DNA from: Lichenostomus cassidix
Taxonomy: Eukaryota; Chordata; Aves; Passeriformes; Meliphagidae
DNA length: 64,000 nucleotides
Assembly: GCA_008360975.2 (NCBI GenBank)
Contig: CM039182.1
Coordinates: 51,224,491-51,288,490 of the forward strand
Direction of reading: 5' to 3'
Shown here piece after piece: positions 29,001-40,385 of the stretch; position 1 is the stretch's first letter, and the number at the start of each line of letters is the position of its first letter. The notes below the pieces were generated by a model that had not been told where the DNA came from, did not search any database, and saw only the letters and a list, made by a program, of their open reading frames with translations. A program made the position numbers and the translations under genes.

Positions 29001-29956
29001 CCCAGAGTTGCAGAGAGGCAGAAGTTTGCACTGTCTGTGATAAAGTATAATGAAAGCATCTCCTCTTCTAAAGCTCTAAATGTCTCTTGATGTTGGGGGC
29101 TTGCTGGCTGTATGAAGCAGATGTCATTTAATATCAATGAGGGTCTGTAACAGTCTCTCACAGGACAAGTGACATTTAGGGGTTCAGGACTGAAATAGAG
29201 CAGGACCATTAGAGAGTATATTAGAATTGGTTGGTATTATACAGTCCCATATATATGGGCCTACCTGGTAATACTTTTAACTTGCTCCTCATAGAAATAT
29301 CGTTCTTCTCTCTCAATCAAGGCCAGTCTGCACTGTCCCAAAAACATTCAAAAGGCATCCACCCTTTTCATAGATTTTCCTAGCTGATAATGCAGAGCCT
29401 AAAACTTCTAAGATATTAAATCATCATTTACAAGCTGTGTGTGTCCTGGGAAACTTGTATGGGCAATAACAGAAAATCTTACATTGATATCTTAGAAGGA
29501 GGAAGATGCAGTGAAAATTCTAGCAGAATCCTTTAACCTCAGCACTGCCAGTACATTCTATGTTATACTGGAGGTAGTGTTTTGAGGTTACTATGAGCAG
29601 ACAGAAGTACATCAGAAGAGCTTCTTTTGAGGCTCTCTGGAGGTGCAAACACACCAGAGTAACTGCAGAGATGCCAAGCAATGGTGTCATTAAACCACTG
29701 AATCGTCCTTCCTTGTGCAAGGGCTCCTGAGCCATCCCAGGAGGCAGGTTGGATGCTGGCATTCCACGCAGCAGCTTGGGGCTGCTTTAGTTTATGTCTT
29801 TAGCAACAGCCCCACAGGCAGTTCAGGAGATGCAGGAGTGGTGAAGCACAATGTGCTTTTCTTCCACCCTGATGGACCATTTCCTTGGCTGCAGAATGAA
29901 ACAGTGAGAGCAGGGATGCTCCAAGGATATGGGACTGTACCCTCAGGAGCAAAGGC
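23098..29956. other. Noncoding stretch without recognised gene
   Basis: Mostly AT-rich. A GC-richer patch at about 24100-24720 is open in several frames on both strands, which argues for composition rather than coding. Overlapping open frames near 28.7-29.2 kb and 29.5-30.1 kb have no splice context and resemble no family I recognise. Confidence 0.5.
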
Positions 29957-30110
29957 AGAACACTGTTGCTCTTGGTCATTTGGTGTGAACGTGGTGCAAT
30001 TAACACCAAGGTCATGGGCTCAATCCTTGCATGGGCTATTCAGTTCAGAGTTGTACTTAATTGATCCATCTGGGGCCCTTCCAACTCAGACTGTTACATG
30101 ATTCTGTGAT
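29957..30110 (+). mobile_element. TguSINE1-type SINE (tRNA-Ile head, CR1 tail)
   Basis: Positions about 29961-30039 follow an isoleucine tRNA gene. A decayed A-box region is followed by GTGGTGCAATTAACACCAAG (the tRNA has GTGGTGCTAATAACGCCAAG) and then a B-box/T-arm match, GGGCTCAATCC. The last part, about 30070-30110, is a CR1 3' end (GGGGCCCTTCCAACTCAGAC, then ATGATTCTGTGAT). This tRNA-Ile plus CR1 tail structure is that of TguSINE1, a SINE described in songbirds and mobilised by CR1. The copy is diverged and is not a functional tRNA, because the stem pairing is lost. Confidence 0.75.
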
Positions 30111-33100
30111 TTGTACAAAGGGCACTCCACTTGTTTCTGTTCCCAGTCCTGATTTCTGTTTTGTGGATGGAAAAGTGAGCCCCTAAACGCAGTGGTCAGC
30201 ATTTCCTGTGCTGCTGGTAATTACAATTTTCACACATGGGAAGAATACTATGAAAATCAGGACTGGTAAAGGTGCTGAAAAACATGAGGCCACTTCCCTT
30301 CATCATTTCCTCCAAGGCACTTTCAGGCATGTTTTTCCTCATGCAGTTTTAAATGTCCTGAAACAACATTAAATGTAAGGCTCAAGGTCTGGTACCATGC
30401 AGAGACACATCCAGAGGGACTGAGGAATGAGGTAGAGAAAGTCTTTTCTAAATGCTCTAACTCAGAGACTGAATCTCCACAGGAGAAAAGACAATGGGTC
30501 AGAGTACTTTTCCAGAGGAGAGTAGATTTTGATTCCCAGAGAAATCAAAAAAAGAACTGCAAGGGAAGTTTGGTATGGGATTTGAGGAGCTCTTGGGCAG
30601 GTGGGTGATGATGCTGCAACCAGCAAAATGTGTTGTGATCAGGGAGAGAAGAGGAGCAGTGCCTGCGTGGGTCTTACAGCACAGAGTGCTTGAGGAGATG
30701 CAGGGGCAGCCTGATGGTAGTAAACATCATGTGCTCCTTCTGCATTGGTGCTGGTTGGTACAGGGTTAACAGCAGCTTTGGCCATTAGATGTATTTTAGG
30801 ATTAGACCATGAAGGAAGGAGGCAAACTTGCTTAGTATTCAGCAGGCCCCTGTCTGGGTGCTCTTCCCCATTTTCTCTTGAAGTAATCTATTACCACATC
30901 TCAAGAGAAAAATGACCCCAATCTAAAGATTAATAGAGCAGTGTGTGGACGTTTCCAGTGATGTGTATGAAACTCAATTTTTTTTGTCGCTGTATGCACT
31001 GAGGTGTCCTTTATCAGCAAATCTCTAGATCTTAAAAAGTAGGCTGATTATTGGAGAGGGCAGCAGACAATTTAGGGCACATGGTGTTTTCTTATGACAG
31101 AAGCTTTGCTGTGAAGTACAGTAATTTATGTTGATAAATTGCAGCCATCAGAATGTCTTGAACACTTCATAGGATGAATTTCTAAGCATACATCTCTCAT
31201 TTTAGTAGTGGATGGGTAGAAAAGGGGTATTCATTTGAGAGACTGGGGAAAAGATAACTCTTGTTTGTACTATTTCTTGAAAAGTAGGTGTGGGACTTCC
31301 GTGTGTTCCTAAAATCAGTTCATTGTCACTAGGGTCAGATCAACCCAATTTTGGTTTAATGTGTCAAGTTAAAAAACTTTCCTCCTCCATAACCAAGTTG
31401 CAACAAAAATTAAGGAGTCCATATTATGTCAAGAGTGAATACTTTTTTAACTCTAGATTTTTCTTAGCAAAGGCATTTTGGTTTTGGAGTTCTGTGTGCC
31501 AAAATGTAAAGCTTTTTTAATCAAGAATTAAAGGCATTGGGGGGGGCCCATGTCTTATTGTGAGAGGTTGCAAATTTCTCTGTCTTTTATCCATCATGTT
31601 ATATGATCAGAAGTTTTAAAGGGAATTCTTTGGACTTTGATTCAATACAACACAGGCTACGTACTGAGATTTCTATGATAACAGTGTGTCGTGGACTCAG
31701 CTTAAGCACCTGACTTAGCTCCTCTCTGAATTGTAGCCTGCAGAAATGAACAGACTGACTAGATAAGATCCAAATTAGGTATGACTTCACCCTAAAGATG
31801 AGTGTGCATGTGTCTTGGAGTTGCAGTTGTCCCTGAACATGGTAGTGAATATACTCAACTGGCCTGAAGATTTGTACTATTTGAACCCCATATCTCTAAG
31901 GAATGATAGAGACCTACCAGGTGTTTTCAAAGCAGTAAATATATTCAAAGTTTCACCTGTCACGACCCATCTTGACTTGAAGATCTTTTGCAGAGATGAC
32001 CCTGGATTACAGAGATTTGAGTTCTAGGATTTTCAGAGAGATAGATGCTGAAATTAGTTTCATAGCAATTAAGAGGTTTTGAGAGGATGGTTTGGTGGTT
32101 TAGAGCATTATGATTGCATGCAGAAATAGTTAAAATACTGGTGTTAATGGTACATCAAACTGAGTCTGCTGTGGCATATGGTCTGATATTAGTAACTGTA
32201 AAAGATAGGAATTTAAACAAAAAAAAAAATTGTTCTGTTCTGGAAGAAAATGCTTCTGTATTGACAGACAGACAACTACGGTGCATGTAATTTCGTAACC
32301 TTGTCTCCTATGACTGTGTTGTACTGAGCTGCTTGCATATATGCAGCAGGAGGAAAACTGCAGCACAACCTTTTTACTAATGGTGGGAGTTCCTTTAGGT
32401 TCAATGCAAGCATGGCATATTCTTATGAGACACTTGTAAAACTTTCCAAATAGCAGCGAGTAGTGATTTCTAGCATGCCTTCTGGAGCTCTGGAAAAGGG
32501 TCTTTTTACTCATAACTAAGAATGAGAGCCAGTTGGGTTTTGTTCAAATAAACTCTTTTTTCTTTGATATATATTGCTATCTCCAGTTTTGCCACAAGTA
32601 TCTTCAAGTTGTTCTAATTTCTGCCCCTCCCTTTTTCTTTTCCCCAAGACTTCAGCTTCCCATGCAAGTGGTCCAGAACCTAACAGTCTGCTGAAGATAA
32701 ACTAATATATACGCTCAGATGGGATGTATCTTGGGCATGTACCATCTCCTAAAGCAAAACAGTGAGAGACTCCACATTTTGAGTCCATTTTTCTAGGGGA
32801 AGACATTTTCTCTGGGTGTTAACTTTTGTTTCAATACAAAAAAAAAAAAAAGTCAGATGGAATCAATTACAGCTTTTTCTTCTGTTTTCCGACCTGAACT
32901 CAAAACGCACAAAAGCATCAGTGCGCTTTTGCCTGGTACATTGCAAAGTAATTGCATCATTCACTAAAAATTGCAACTGAGTGTAAGGGAGGAGGAAATG
33001 AGAAGCTGGCAGGCAAGTTCTGACTCACCTTAAGTGTATACATGAGGAGCATAGTGTACCAATGGAAGTGCAGATAGGAATAAGCCCTGGGGTTTATATT

Positions 33101-34574
33101 CACGTTACATGGCCTGTTCACAAATGTGAATGGGGAGCACTCTGGCAGATTCCTACACTTATTAATTATTTCCTATTTGGGGAAGATTAAGTTTGGAGAA
33201 AAACATCCAGTAATCACTGGGGTACTATTTATACCATCATAAACTTGTGTCAGCTTAACTGACTTTATTAATGATTATTACTATAAAACCCAGCAACTCT
33301 TATCTCCCCCCTTGCACACGTGCTGCCGTAATGAGGAATTTTCCTTTTTTACCTTCTCCCTTCTGCTTCTTCACACAATACCCAACTTAACTCAATTTTC
33401 CTCTTCTACCCTAGCTGTCAATCATTGTCACATTACTTTGCATCATATGCATCAAGAAGAACAGCTCTTTCCATCAAGTAAGCCAATTCTAAAGCTGCCT
33501 TCCCAGAGGCTACACAGATTGTGCAAGCTGGAGGAGCTCTGGAAAGAGTAAACTGGACAATAACAAAGGCTCCCAGAGCTGCCTCTGGCCTGCCAATCTC
33601 TCATGCAAGCATTCACATGGTGCTCTATATAGGCCATGCCTCCAGGGCCAGAATCGTGTGTGAGCTCCTCCAGCAGACCTCCTGTCCACACCATTAATCA
33701 CAGTAGGGAGGGGGAAATGGCTCATTACACTGCATCAATGATACTGTCCCTTCTGTGTTCTACAAATTACAGTGTTGCATTCAGCATCCCCTGACTTCTG
33801 AAGTCCACGATTCAAGAGAGGGAGCAAAACTTCTTAACAGGAGCGTTTGCCTGTGAGCAACAGAGGTTAGGCAGCAAGCTGCACTCAGTGGGTTTAGACA
33901 GCTACAGCAAGGCAAGCTTTCCAAAACGTGTTTTTTCTACTGTGAAATCTTTGGTAGTTTTTCTTCCCTCTCTCAAAATGATAGATTTGAGGGACTTTTC
34001 TGGTCTGAAGCATTGTTTTCAAGCCCCTCAGTCCATTTCCAGTATAGTTTTTGTGTGACACTTCTGTAAGGCATCCTTTATGGCTGACTGACTTCAGATA
34101 CAATTGAGTAAGAGCTTCCTGCAGCATTCTGGCTTTCCTTAAAGGTCCTGTGGTTTGCTGGAGAATCCTATGGCTATTTATGAATACCCTTTCAGAGTAG
34201 CAGAGATTTATCTCCCTGGCTGCCAATGATATTAGAAGTTGTATAACTACATTCTTGCTCACAGCTTTTAAACATGACACTTTATTGGTCTCTTTTATGC
34301 TTATGTACCTGTAAATGAGCCCTTCAAAATCTGTAACATCCAGGTTCCACTCTTGCACATGACATGACAAACTTCTTGCCATGTCCTGACCTCATTGCTC
34401 ATTGATATCAGTTCTGTACAGAACTTGCAAGACTCTCCAGTTCTTCCTAGAAATGTTGGTGTTTAACTTGGTGTTTTCTAAACCCACCCTCCAGTAAGCT
34501 CTAAGCTTTTATTCTTCCTGGCTGATTTTGGGCATTACTGCGAAGTGCTTGCCTTGGTCTCGTGAAGGCTGCCT
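30111..34574. other. Noncoding stretch without recognised gene
   Basis: No exon or recognised repeat was supported. A poly-A run lies near 32839-32852. The 162-codon minus-strand open frame at 33894-34382 is the longest in the left part. It has no recognisable domain and lies in ordinary AT-rich DNA, and a frame of this length is expected about once by chance in 64 kb. Confidence 0.5.
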
Positions 34575-35159
34575 TGTAGTGGGCAGGCATATGATATTAT
34601 TTTGATTGTCTTGAAACAAGCCTGGCTGTTTCTAGAAGAGCAGTGCTGTAGCAATGTGATTTCCAGATCTCCATGTGGCTTTTCCCTTTGTTCCCCTGCT
34701 CTGTGTATTATTGGTTCATTTTGAAATGTGCATCCTGCTGCACCTGAAACCTATTGGTGTGTACCCCTTGCCAGTCTTCCCTTCAGAGCTCCAGGGACTG
34801 GCTCCAGGGGAGACAGTCCCTCCCCTTTCTCTTCCCTTATAAGCCGATGTGTGCATCAGTTTGAGGTACCATCTTCGAGCTGCTAGCCCCTGCTCCTATC
34901 CCTTGCTTTCCTCCCCCTTTCCCATCCCCACAACCCCCTACCTAAGAACCCCTAATAAACCTCCCTGGCAGAAAGGAGATGGGTCCAGTTCGTTCCTTCA
35001 TCTCACTGCATTTCCTGATGAATTTCTGTGGCTCGGAGACTCACGCCACGCTGAGCACACCCCGGGGGCCGCCAGCCCCAAACTTGGTGGAGATATGGGC
35101 CCCAGGGACCCTGTTTCGGGGGGCTGCCGGCTCCTGCAGCCCCCCCACAGCCCATTACA
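34575..35159 (+). mobile_element. Solo LTR of an avian endogenous retrovirus
   Basis: The ends are imperfect inverted repeats: TGTAGTGGGC at the left and GCCCATTACA at the right, the TG...CA form of an LTR. In plus orientation a TATA-like TTATAAG lies at 34837-34843 and AATAAA at 34954-34959. These are followed by a GC-rich U5-like part at about 35030-35155. No retroviral internal sequence flanks it, so it is a solo LTR left by recombination. The 7-mer GCTGCCT just left of the element recurs at 35167-35173, a few bases right of the proposed end. It may be a target duplication if the true end lies further right. The family was not identified. The open frames across it are not host genes. Confidence 0.7.
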
Positions 35160-36423
35160 TCACAGTGCTGCCTATTCTGTAACAGATACACCTTTTGATA
35201 GATTGCCATGCCTTAAATTAAAGAGTGGATATGACTGTTCAGAGCATCAAGTTTCGTGTTGGGTTCAAAGATTGCATGAGACATCTCTAGGTTCTGAGGC
35301 TTACCACAGGGTTACACCTACTTCTTCCTTGTCACTGGATGTCTTGTCGTGATACATAACAATATCGGTCTAAAATTATGCTATTAAGAAGGATGTGTGC
35401 CTATATTCAAATCTTCCAAGAGGTGGAATAGAGGTGTAGGGCTAACTTGATTTGAGACTTCTGCATTTGGTTAATTATAAAGTGTCTACTCTGAAATATC
35501 TGAGAAATAATCTTCAGATATGTCGCTTCAGATTCTTAGGTACTACTGTTTACCTTGTAATCACAAAGACATCAGAGATGGGGTGGTTTTTAGGTGTTGT
35601 AGGAGGTTTAGAATAATACAGCAAAGAAGAACTCAAATGGAAGTATTGTAGCTATATTGAGTTTATCCTATGAGCATAAGTCATAGATACAAACATCATT
35701 TTTAATGCACTGGGCAGCAGACATGTTGAGACTATTGGTGGGAAGCCCCATAGCAGTAGTTAAAGGAATGCCTATAATTTGAAAATACTGTGTTTTATTA
35801 TTGATCTGCCTTATTTCAAAGTAGAAATTTATGTTGTTGGAGGTTGGTTTTTTCCAATTTTACGCAAATATACGAAGTTAGAATAAATTTCAAAATTACA
35901 TAGGAAATAAAATTCTATTCTTTCCCCAGATAATGAGATACTCAACTCATATCTTTTTAAACGGTACTTATTTTCTTTTCTCACACTTATGCCACACCTC
36001 TTAAAACATGCATTATTCTGCTGTAGATGGTGAGTGAATCAGAAATCTTTTACAATGCTATTTTTTCATCCTTTAGATACTTTTAAGGAAGATGTCAGTT
36101 TAAGACGAATTTAAGCTGCTAGCATTGCTTCTAGAACTAACAGAAATGTTTTAATAGTAATTTAAAGTTTGCTTTCCCTCTGAGATAATTTTGCTTTCAG
36201 TAAAATTTTCCATATCCACAAAAATAAAAAAGTATCTCACATCTAGTGATTTTAAATAATCAGTGAAATAGTTTATGTCAATGAAATTCTGCTAGGTGTC
36301 ATATTTTTCTGTGAAGTGAATGCAAAACAAAACGAACAAACAAAAAAAAAAGAGTGGAAAATACTGAATACAACAAATACCCAGGATGGGAAAACAATGT
36401 CAGATAAGATACAATAATATTTA
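35160..36423. other. AT-rich noncoding stretch
   Basis: Unique-looking AT-rich sequence with no open frame of note and no recognised repeat. An A-rich run with CAAA units lies near 36324-36352. Confidence 0.55.
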
Positions 36424-36640
36424 TTGAATCATAGAACAATTTGGTTGGGAAGAGAACTTAAAGTTCATCTTGATTCAACCCCTCTGCCAGAAGCAGGGAC
36501 ACCTTTCATGAGAGCAGGCTGCTCAAAGCCCCATGCAACCTGGCCTTGAACATTCCCAGGGTTGGGGCATCCACAACTTCTCTGGGCAACCTGTTCCAGT
36601 GTCTCACCACTTTGATTCTGAGTTCAAAATATAATTCAGA
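36424..36640 (-). mobile_element. CR1 LINE 3'-end fragment
   Basis: The reverse complement of a CR1 3' end is visible on the plus strand. It has GAATCATAGAACAATTTGGTTG, then the 'aacccctctgccag...agcagggacacc' and 'caggctgctcaaagcccc...aacctggccttgaac' blocks, then 'ctctgggcaacctgttccagtgtctcaccac'. These blocks are typical of the CR1 subfamilies abundant in birds. The copy is 5'-truncated and has lost the microsatellite-like tail. Confidence 0.9.
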
Positions 36641-39396
36641 AAGGTAGCTTTCTTAGCTATTGATAGGAATGTTTCTCCTACAGTACCCCTCAGACACTGG
36701 TAATTAGTGAGGAATTACAAATGTTTGAAGATGTCAGTAATTTCAGATATGATCAGGAACATTCCAGGCCAAAGGAAGATTTACTTTGGAAGTTCCCTGT
36801 ATCTTCGAAAAGAGGCTGTTTGAGGATGTAATTCCTTTCTTGGCAATTGCAGCCATCATGTTCCTTTAACCCCAAGTGCTGTCGGCAGCAGACAAGCTGT
36901 AGTGTAGTTGGTGTAGTCTTTTATTTTACATGTGACTGTTGGATTTGTAGTTCCTTTTCCTTTCCACTTCTTGCAGTGTGTTAGGGTAGTTTATTGGTAG
37001 GTTAAAAGCCAGTGTCAAGCCCTCCATACAGTAAAAACGGAGAGCCTGCTGACATGCATCACTGTGACATGGCATGACTGTTGCAATCCATCTTGACCAG
37101 TGTGTTTGAAAGCAGAACTACATATAATCAATTGCACTCTTAAAACTTTAATGTCTTTGACTGCGCCATGTAGCACTGCGTTAATTTAGTGGTGCATTCG
37201 GCCTCTGCATTTTAGATCCAAGGGCTTACACCACCTGGCCTGGGCAGGGCCTGACATGGCGTTGTGTCATTAGTGCTGAAGATTTGCTTCATTTCAGCTC
37301 TGGCAGAAAGCTTGCTACAGCCCTGCTGAGGCACTGCTCCCTAGTGAAGAAGAAGCCAAAAAAAAGATCCCCCAAAGCACGGAAACCTCACAGGGGGCCT
37401 GGAAGTGCATGGCATGTTTCTGAATGTAAAGGATGAGTAGCTGAGCCAGTTTGCAGAGGGGAGAAGAGGATGGAGGGCAGGGATAAAGAGGCTTTTCAGG
37501 TCAGGAGGAAAAAGCACACCAATATGAAGAGCACTGTTCATATTGGAAATCATTACTCGAAATCAATCAGATCTTTTCGACAGTGCACAGCCAGCTAACA
37601 GATTCTCAGTAGCGAGTTTTCCACTTGAATGAAGTCTTTGACAGTCAATGAAACTTCGGGCTTGTCTCTAATGATGAATCTCTTTTTTGATTTTGAGGAC
37701 AAACATTATATAGGAGCTGTTTGTATTAAGCAGCATCGATAACAAATCTTAATCTTACATCCCAAAAGAAAAAACAACTGTAAAAGCAAACAGCCAGGAA
37801 CATTAAATGAGCCATATGCAATGACTTACTGATTCATATACATGGCAGATACCACTCCCGTGGCCTTCCTGAAGCAAAGGGCTCTAATGCTGGGTGAAGT
37901 GGAAGTGGGTAATACTAGCTAAAATAGGCTTTGCTGTGTCATAAGTTATATTTTTGTATTATTTTTTTTTAAAAAAGCTGACTTGAAAGCTTAGAAAGAA
38001 GAAAGATTGAAAGATGAAGTGGGCAGCACTGTTTCAAAAGCAATCCTTTTTTTTTTTTTTTTGAGGATATGGAGAGCCATCTAATCCAATTGAGTGCCTC
38101 TGAACAATAAACAGGGTAGTTTGCAGCCTCCCATTGAATCTCATGTTCTGTCTCAAGGGTTGCAACACATAAACTGCTGGCTTCCGGTGAGCTAGTTTGG
38201 AGGAGCCACAGTTCCATGAATGTCAACAAATGTAAGTTTAAGATGCAAGTTTGAAGATAAATGGAATAGAATTAATAAGCAGCAGTAATAGCTTTATAAT
38301 TGAAATTGCATAGACATTAGCGGTACATAGGGTGTTAGTAATAATATTAATTATTTGTTAACTGTAAGACAAAGTAATAAAATTAGAAATCAAAAAGGTT
38401 AGTTGTTCACATGCAGATCTAGGAGGGCATTTTGTAACAGAAATAATTGCTTTTGCTTCATCCTCAGGGTGATGCTATCTGTGTCTAATTGTTTTTTCTC
38501 AAGAAAGCAGAGCAATCTAAAATTCTAAGTAATGCACAGCAATTGTAGGGGTGAAAATAACCACATTTTAGAAACCTCTTACAGCATCCTAGCCCAACAC
38601 TGTGAAAGAAATCAGTGCTGCTAGGAAGGGTAAAGATAAATGGAATTACTTTTCTATTAGAAGTATAATAGTCTTTATTAGTTAGTTATGTGTGCCTAGA
38701 ATAGATCAGCTGTCAGGGAGAGCAAGTAGATGAACATGTACCTTGTGAGCTGTCAGGAGCAGATCAGTGTGGGTTTTTTCAATAATAATTACCCCCTTTC
38801 AGAGAAATGTTTTAGACAAAAGCACAGATGCTTTATTAATGGTGCCTTTTGTGCATAAGGATGAATATTCCAGGGTTAGTTTTTCATTTTTTTGTGTAAA
38901 TGTAATACCGTATTTACATAAAATGCTGTTAGGAAATGGTGTCATTCGCAGTTAAAGCTTGCATAATAAAATTGTTTGTCAGGGATTTTATTTGACTGAA
39001 GTTTTTTATTTTTGCTAGCAGCTCAGAGGGGCTGCAGCTTGCTTTCAAGCCTGGCAATGCCCTTGCCCTCTGCAAGCCATAATGCAAACAGCTGCCCTGG
39101 GATTTGGTGTGGCAGGGCATGTATCTTTTTTTGCACCCTGACCATTGCTCAAAGGTGAAGGCAGCTGTTTGCCTTCTTGTGGTCAGAGGAGCTCTTTGAG
39201 CACCAGATTCACCATTCTGGCACAGTTTAATACTCTGTCTGGTCTGACAGCTTGATTGAGGTCTTGCAGCAAGTAATTCTTGGTAGTCTGGGGGCCACTC
39301 GGGAGTCTGAATGGAGCAGCTGTGAACTTGGTCAGTTCTGGTGGGGGCTGGACTTGGCAGGGGAAGGGTTTAAATATGCAATATGTTGAACCCTTC
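36641..39396. other. Noncoding stretch without recognised gene
   Basis: No exon was supported. Poly-T tracts lie near 37961-37970 and 38047-38062. Around 37600-37850 a run of unique, evenly mixed sequence resembles conserved noncoding DNA, but only by texture. The minus-strand open frame at 39183-39542 runs into the LTR described next. Confidence 0.5.
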
Positions 39397-40385
39397 TGTG
39401 GTGGGTAGACCCTGGCTGCATGCCAGGTACCCACTAAAGCCTCTCTATCACTCCTGTTCATAATTGGACAGGGGAGAGAAAATATACTGAAAGGTTCATC
39501 TGTTGAGATAAGGACCAGGAAATAACACTCACTGATTACCATCAGGGCAAAACAGATTAAACTTTGGGATATTAATTTAGTTTATTACTAAAAAAATCAG
39601 AGCAGGATATTGAGAAGTAAAATAAATCTTAAAAACGCTGTCTCCCCTCACCCCTCCCTCCTTCTCAGCCTCTACTTCATCCCCACCAGTGGTGCAGGGA
39701 GACAGGGAATGGGGGTTATGGTCAGTTCATCACAAGCTGTTTCTGCCACTGCTCAGGGAGAGGAGTCCTTCCCCTCCAGCGTAGGGTCCTTCCCACAGGA
39801 GACAATCCTCTATGAACTTCTCCAGTGAGAGTCCATGCCATGGGCTACAGATCTTCACAAACTGATCCAGCATGGGTCTCTTTCCACAGGGTGCAGTCCT
39901 TCAAGGACATGCTCCAGCATGAGTTCCCCACAGGGTCACAGGTCCTACCAGGAGACCTGCTCCAGCATGGGCTCCACTCTCCATGGGTCCAAAGATCCCT
40001 GTCAGGAACCTGTCCCAGCATGGGCTTCCCTCAGGTTCACAGCCTGTTTCTGCCACTGCTCAGGGAGAGGAGTCCTTCCCCTGCTCCAGTGTAGGGTCCT
40101 TCCCATAGGAATCATCTACCACAATATCACAGGATCATCTACCTGCTATGGTGTGGGTCTCATCCATGGCCTGCAGGTAGATCTCTGCATCCCCATGGTC
40201 CTCCATGGGCTGCAGGCTCACAGCTGCCTCACCATGGTCTTCACCCCTGGCTGCAGGGGAATCTCCACGCTAGTGCCTGGAGCACCTCCTCCCTTCTCCT
40301 TCTTCACTGACCTTGGTGTCTACAGATTTGTTCCTCTCACTTGTTCTCCCTCTCTGACTGCAATTATAGCTGCACAGGTGTACTT
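39397..40385 (-). mobile_element. Long avian ERV LTR, diverged and truncated
   Basis: The plus strand begins TGTGGTGGGTAGACCCTGG. Read on the minus strand, this is the CCACA end of a long LTR family common in bird genomes. Within it the minus strand has AATAAA near 39577-39587, in the place of an LTR poly(A) signal. About 39840-40100 is a cluster of diverged internal repeats built on GCTCCAGCATGGG, with GGGTCCTTCCCACAGG-type spacers. The part near 40260-40340 (GGAGCACCTCCTCCC, GACCTTGGTGTCTACAG) also belongs to this family. Similarity fades near 40385, so the U3 start is missing or diverged. The 195-codon plus-strand frame at 39835-40422 comes from these repeats and is not a gene. The family assignment is from memory of the repeat's appearance. 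Confidence 0.65.
39885..40100. repeat. Internal tandem repeats within the LTR
   Basis: The motif GCTCCAGCATG, or a close relative (TGATCCAGCATGGG, TGTCCCAGCATGGG), recurs about every 45-60 bases. 'caggtcctaccaggagacctg' type segments lie between the copies. A longer block with GTTTCTGCCACTGCTCAGGG and the following GAGAGGAGTCCTTCCCC occurs at about 39740-39775 and again at about 40047-40082. Confidence 0.75.

Noticed and set aside
29957..30040. Functional tRNA-Ile gene
   Set aside because: The acceptor and D stems are decayed and the segment runs directly into a CR1 tail, which fits a SINE better.
33894..34382. 162-codon minus-strand open frame
   Set aside because: No recognisable domain or splice or promoter context. 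In AT-rich DNA of this length about one such frame is expected by chance.
34849..35352. 167-codon plus-strand frame
   Set aside because: It starts near the TATA-like site of the LTR and spans its R-U5 region and flank, so it is repeat-derived.
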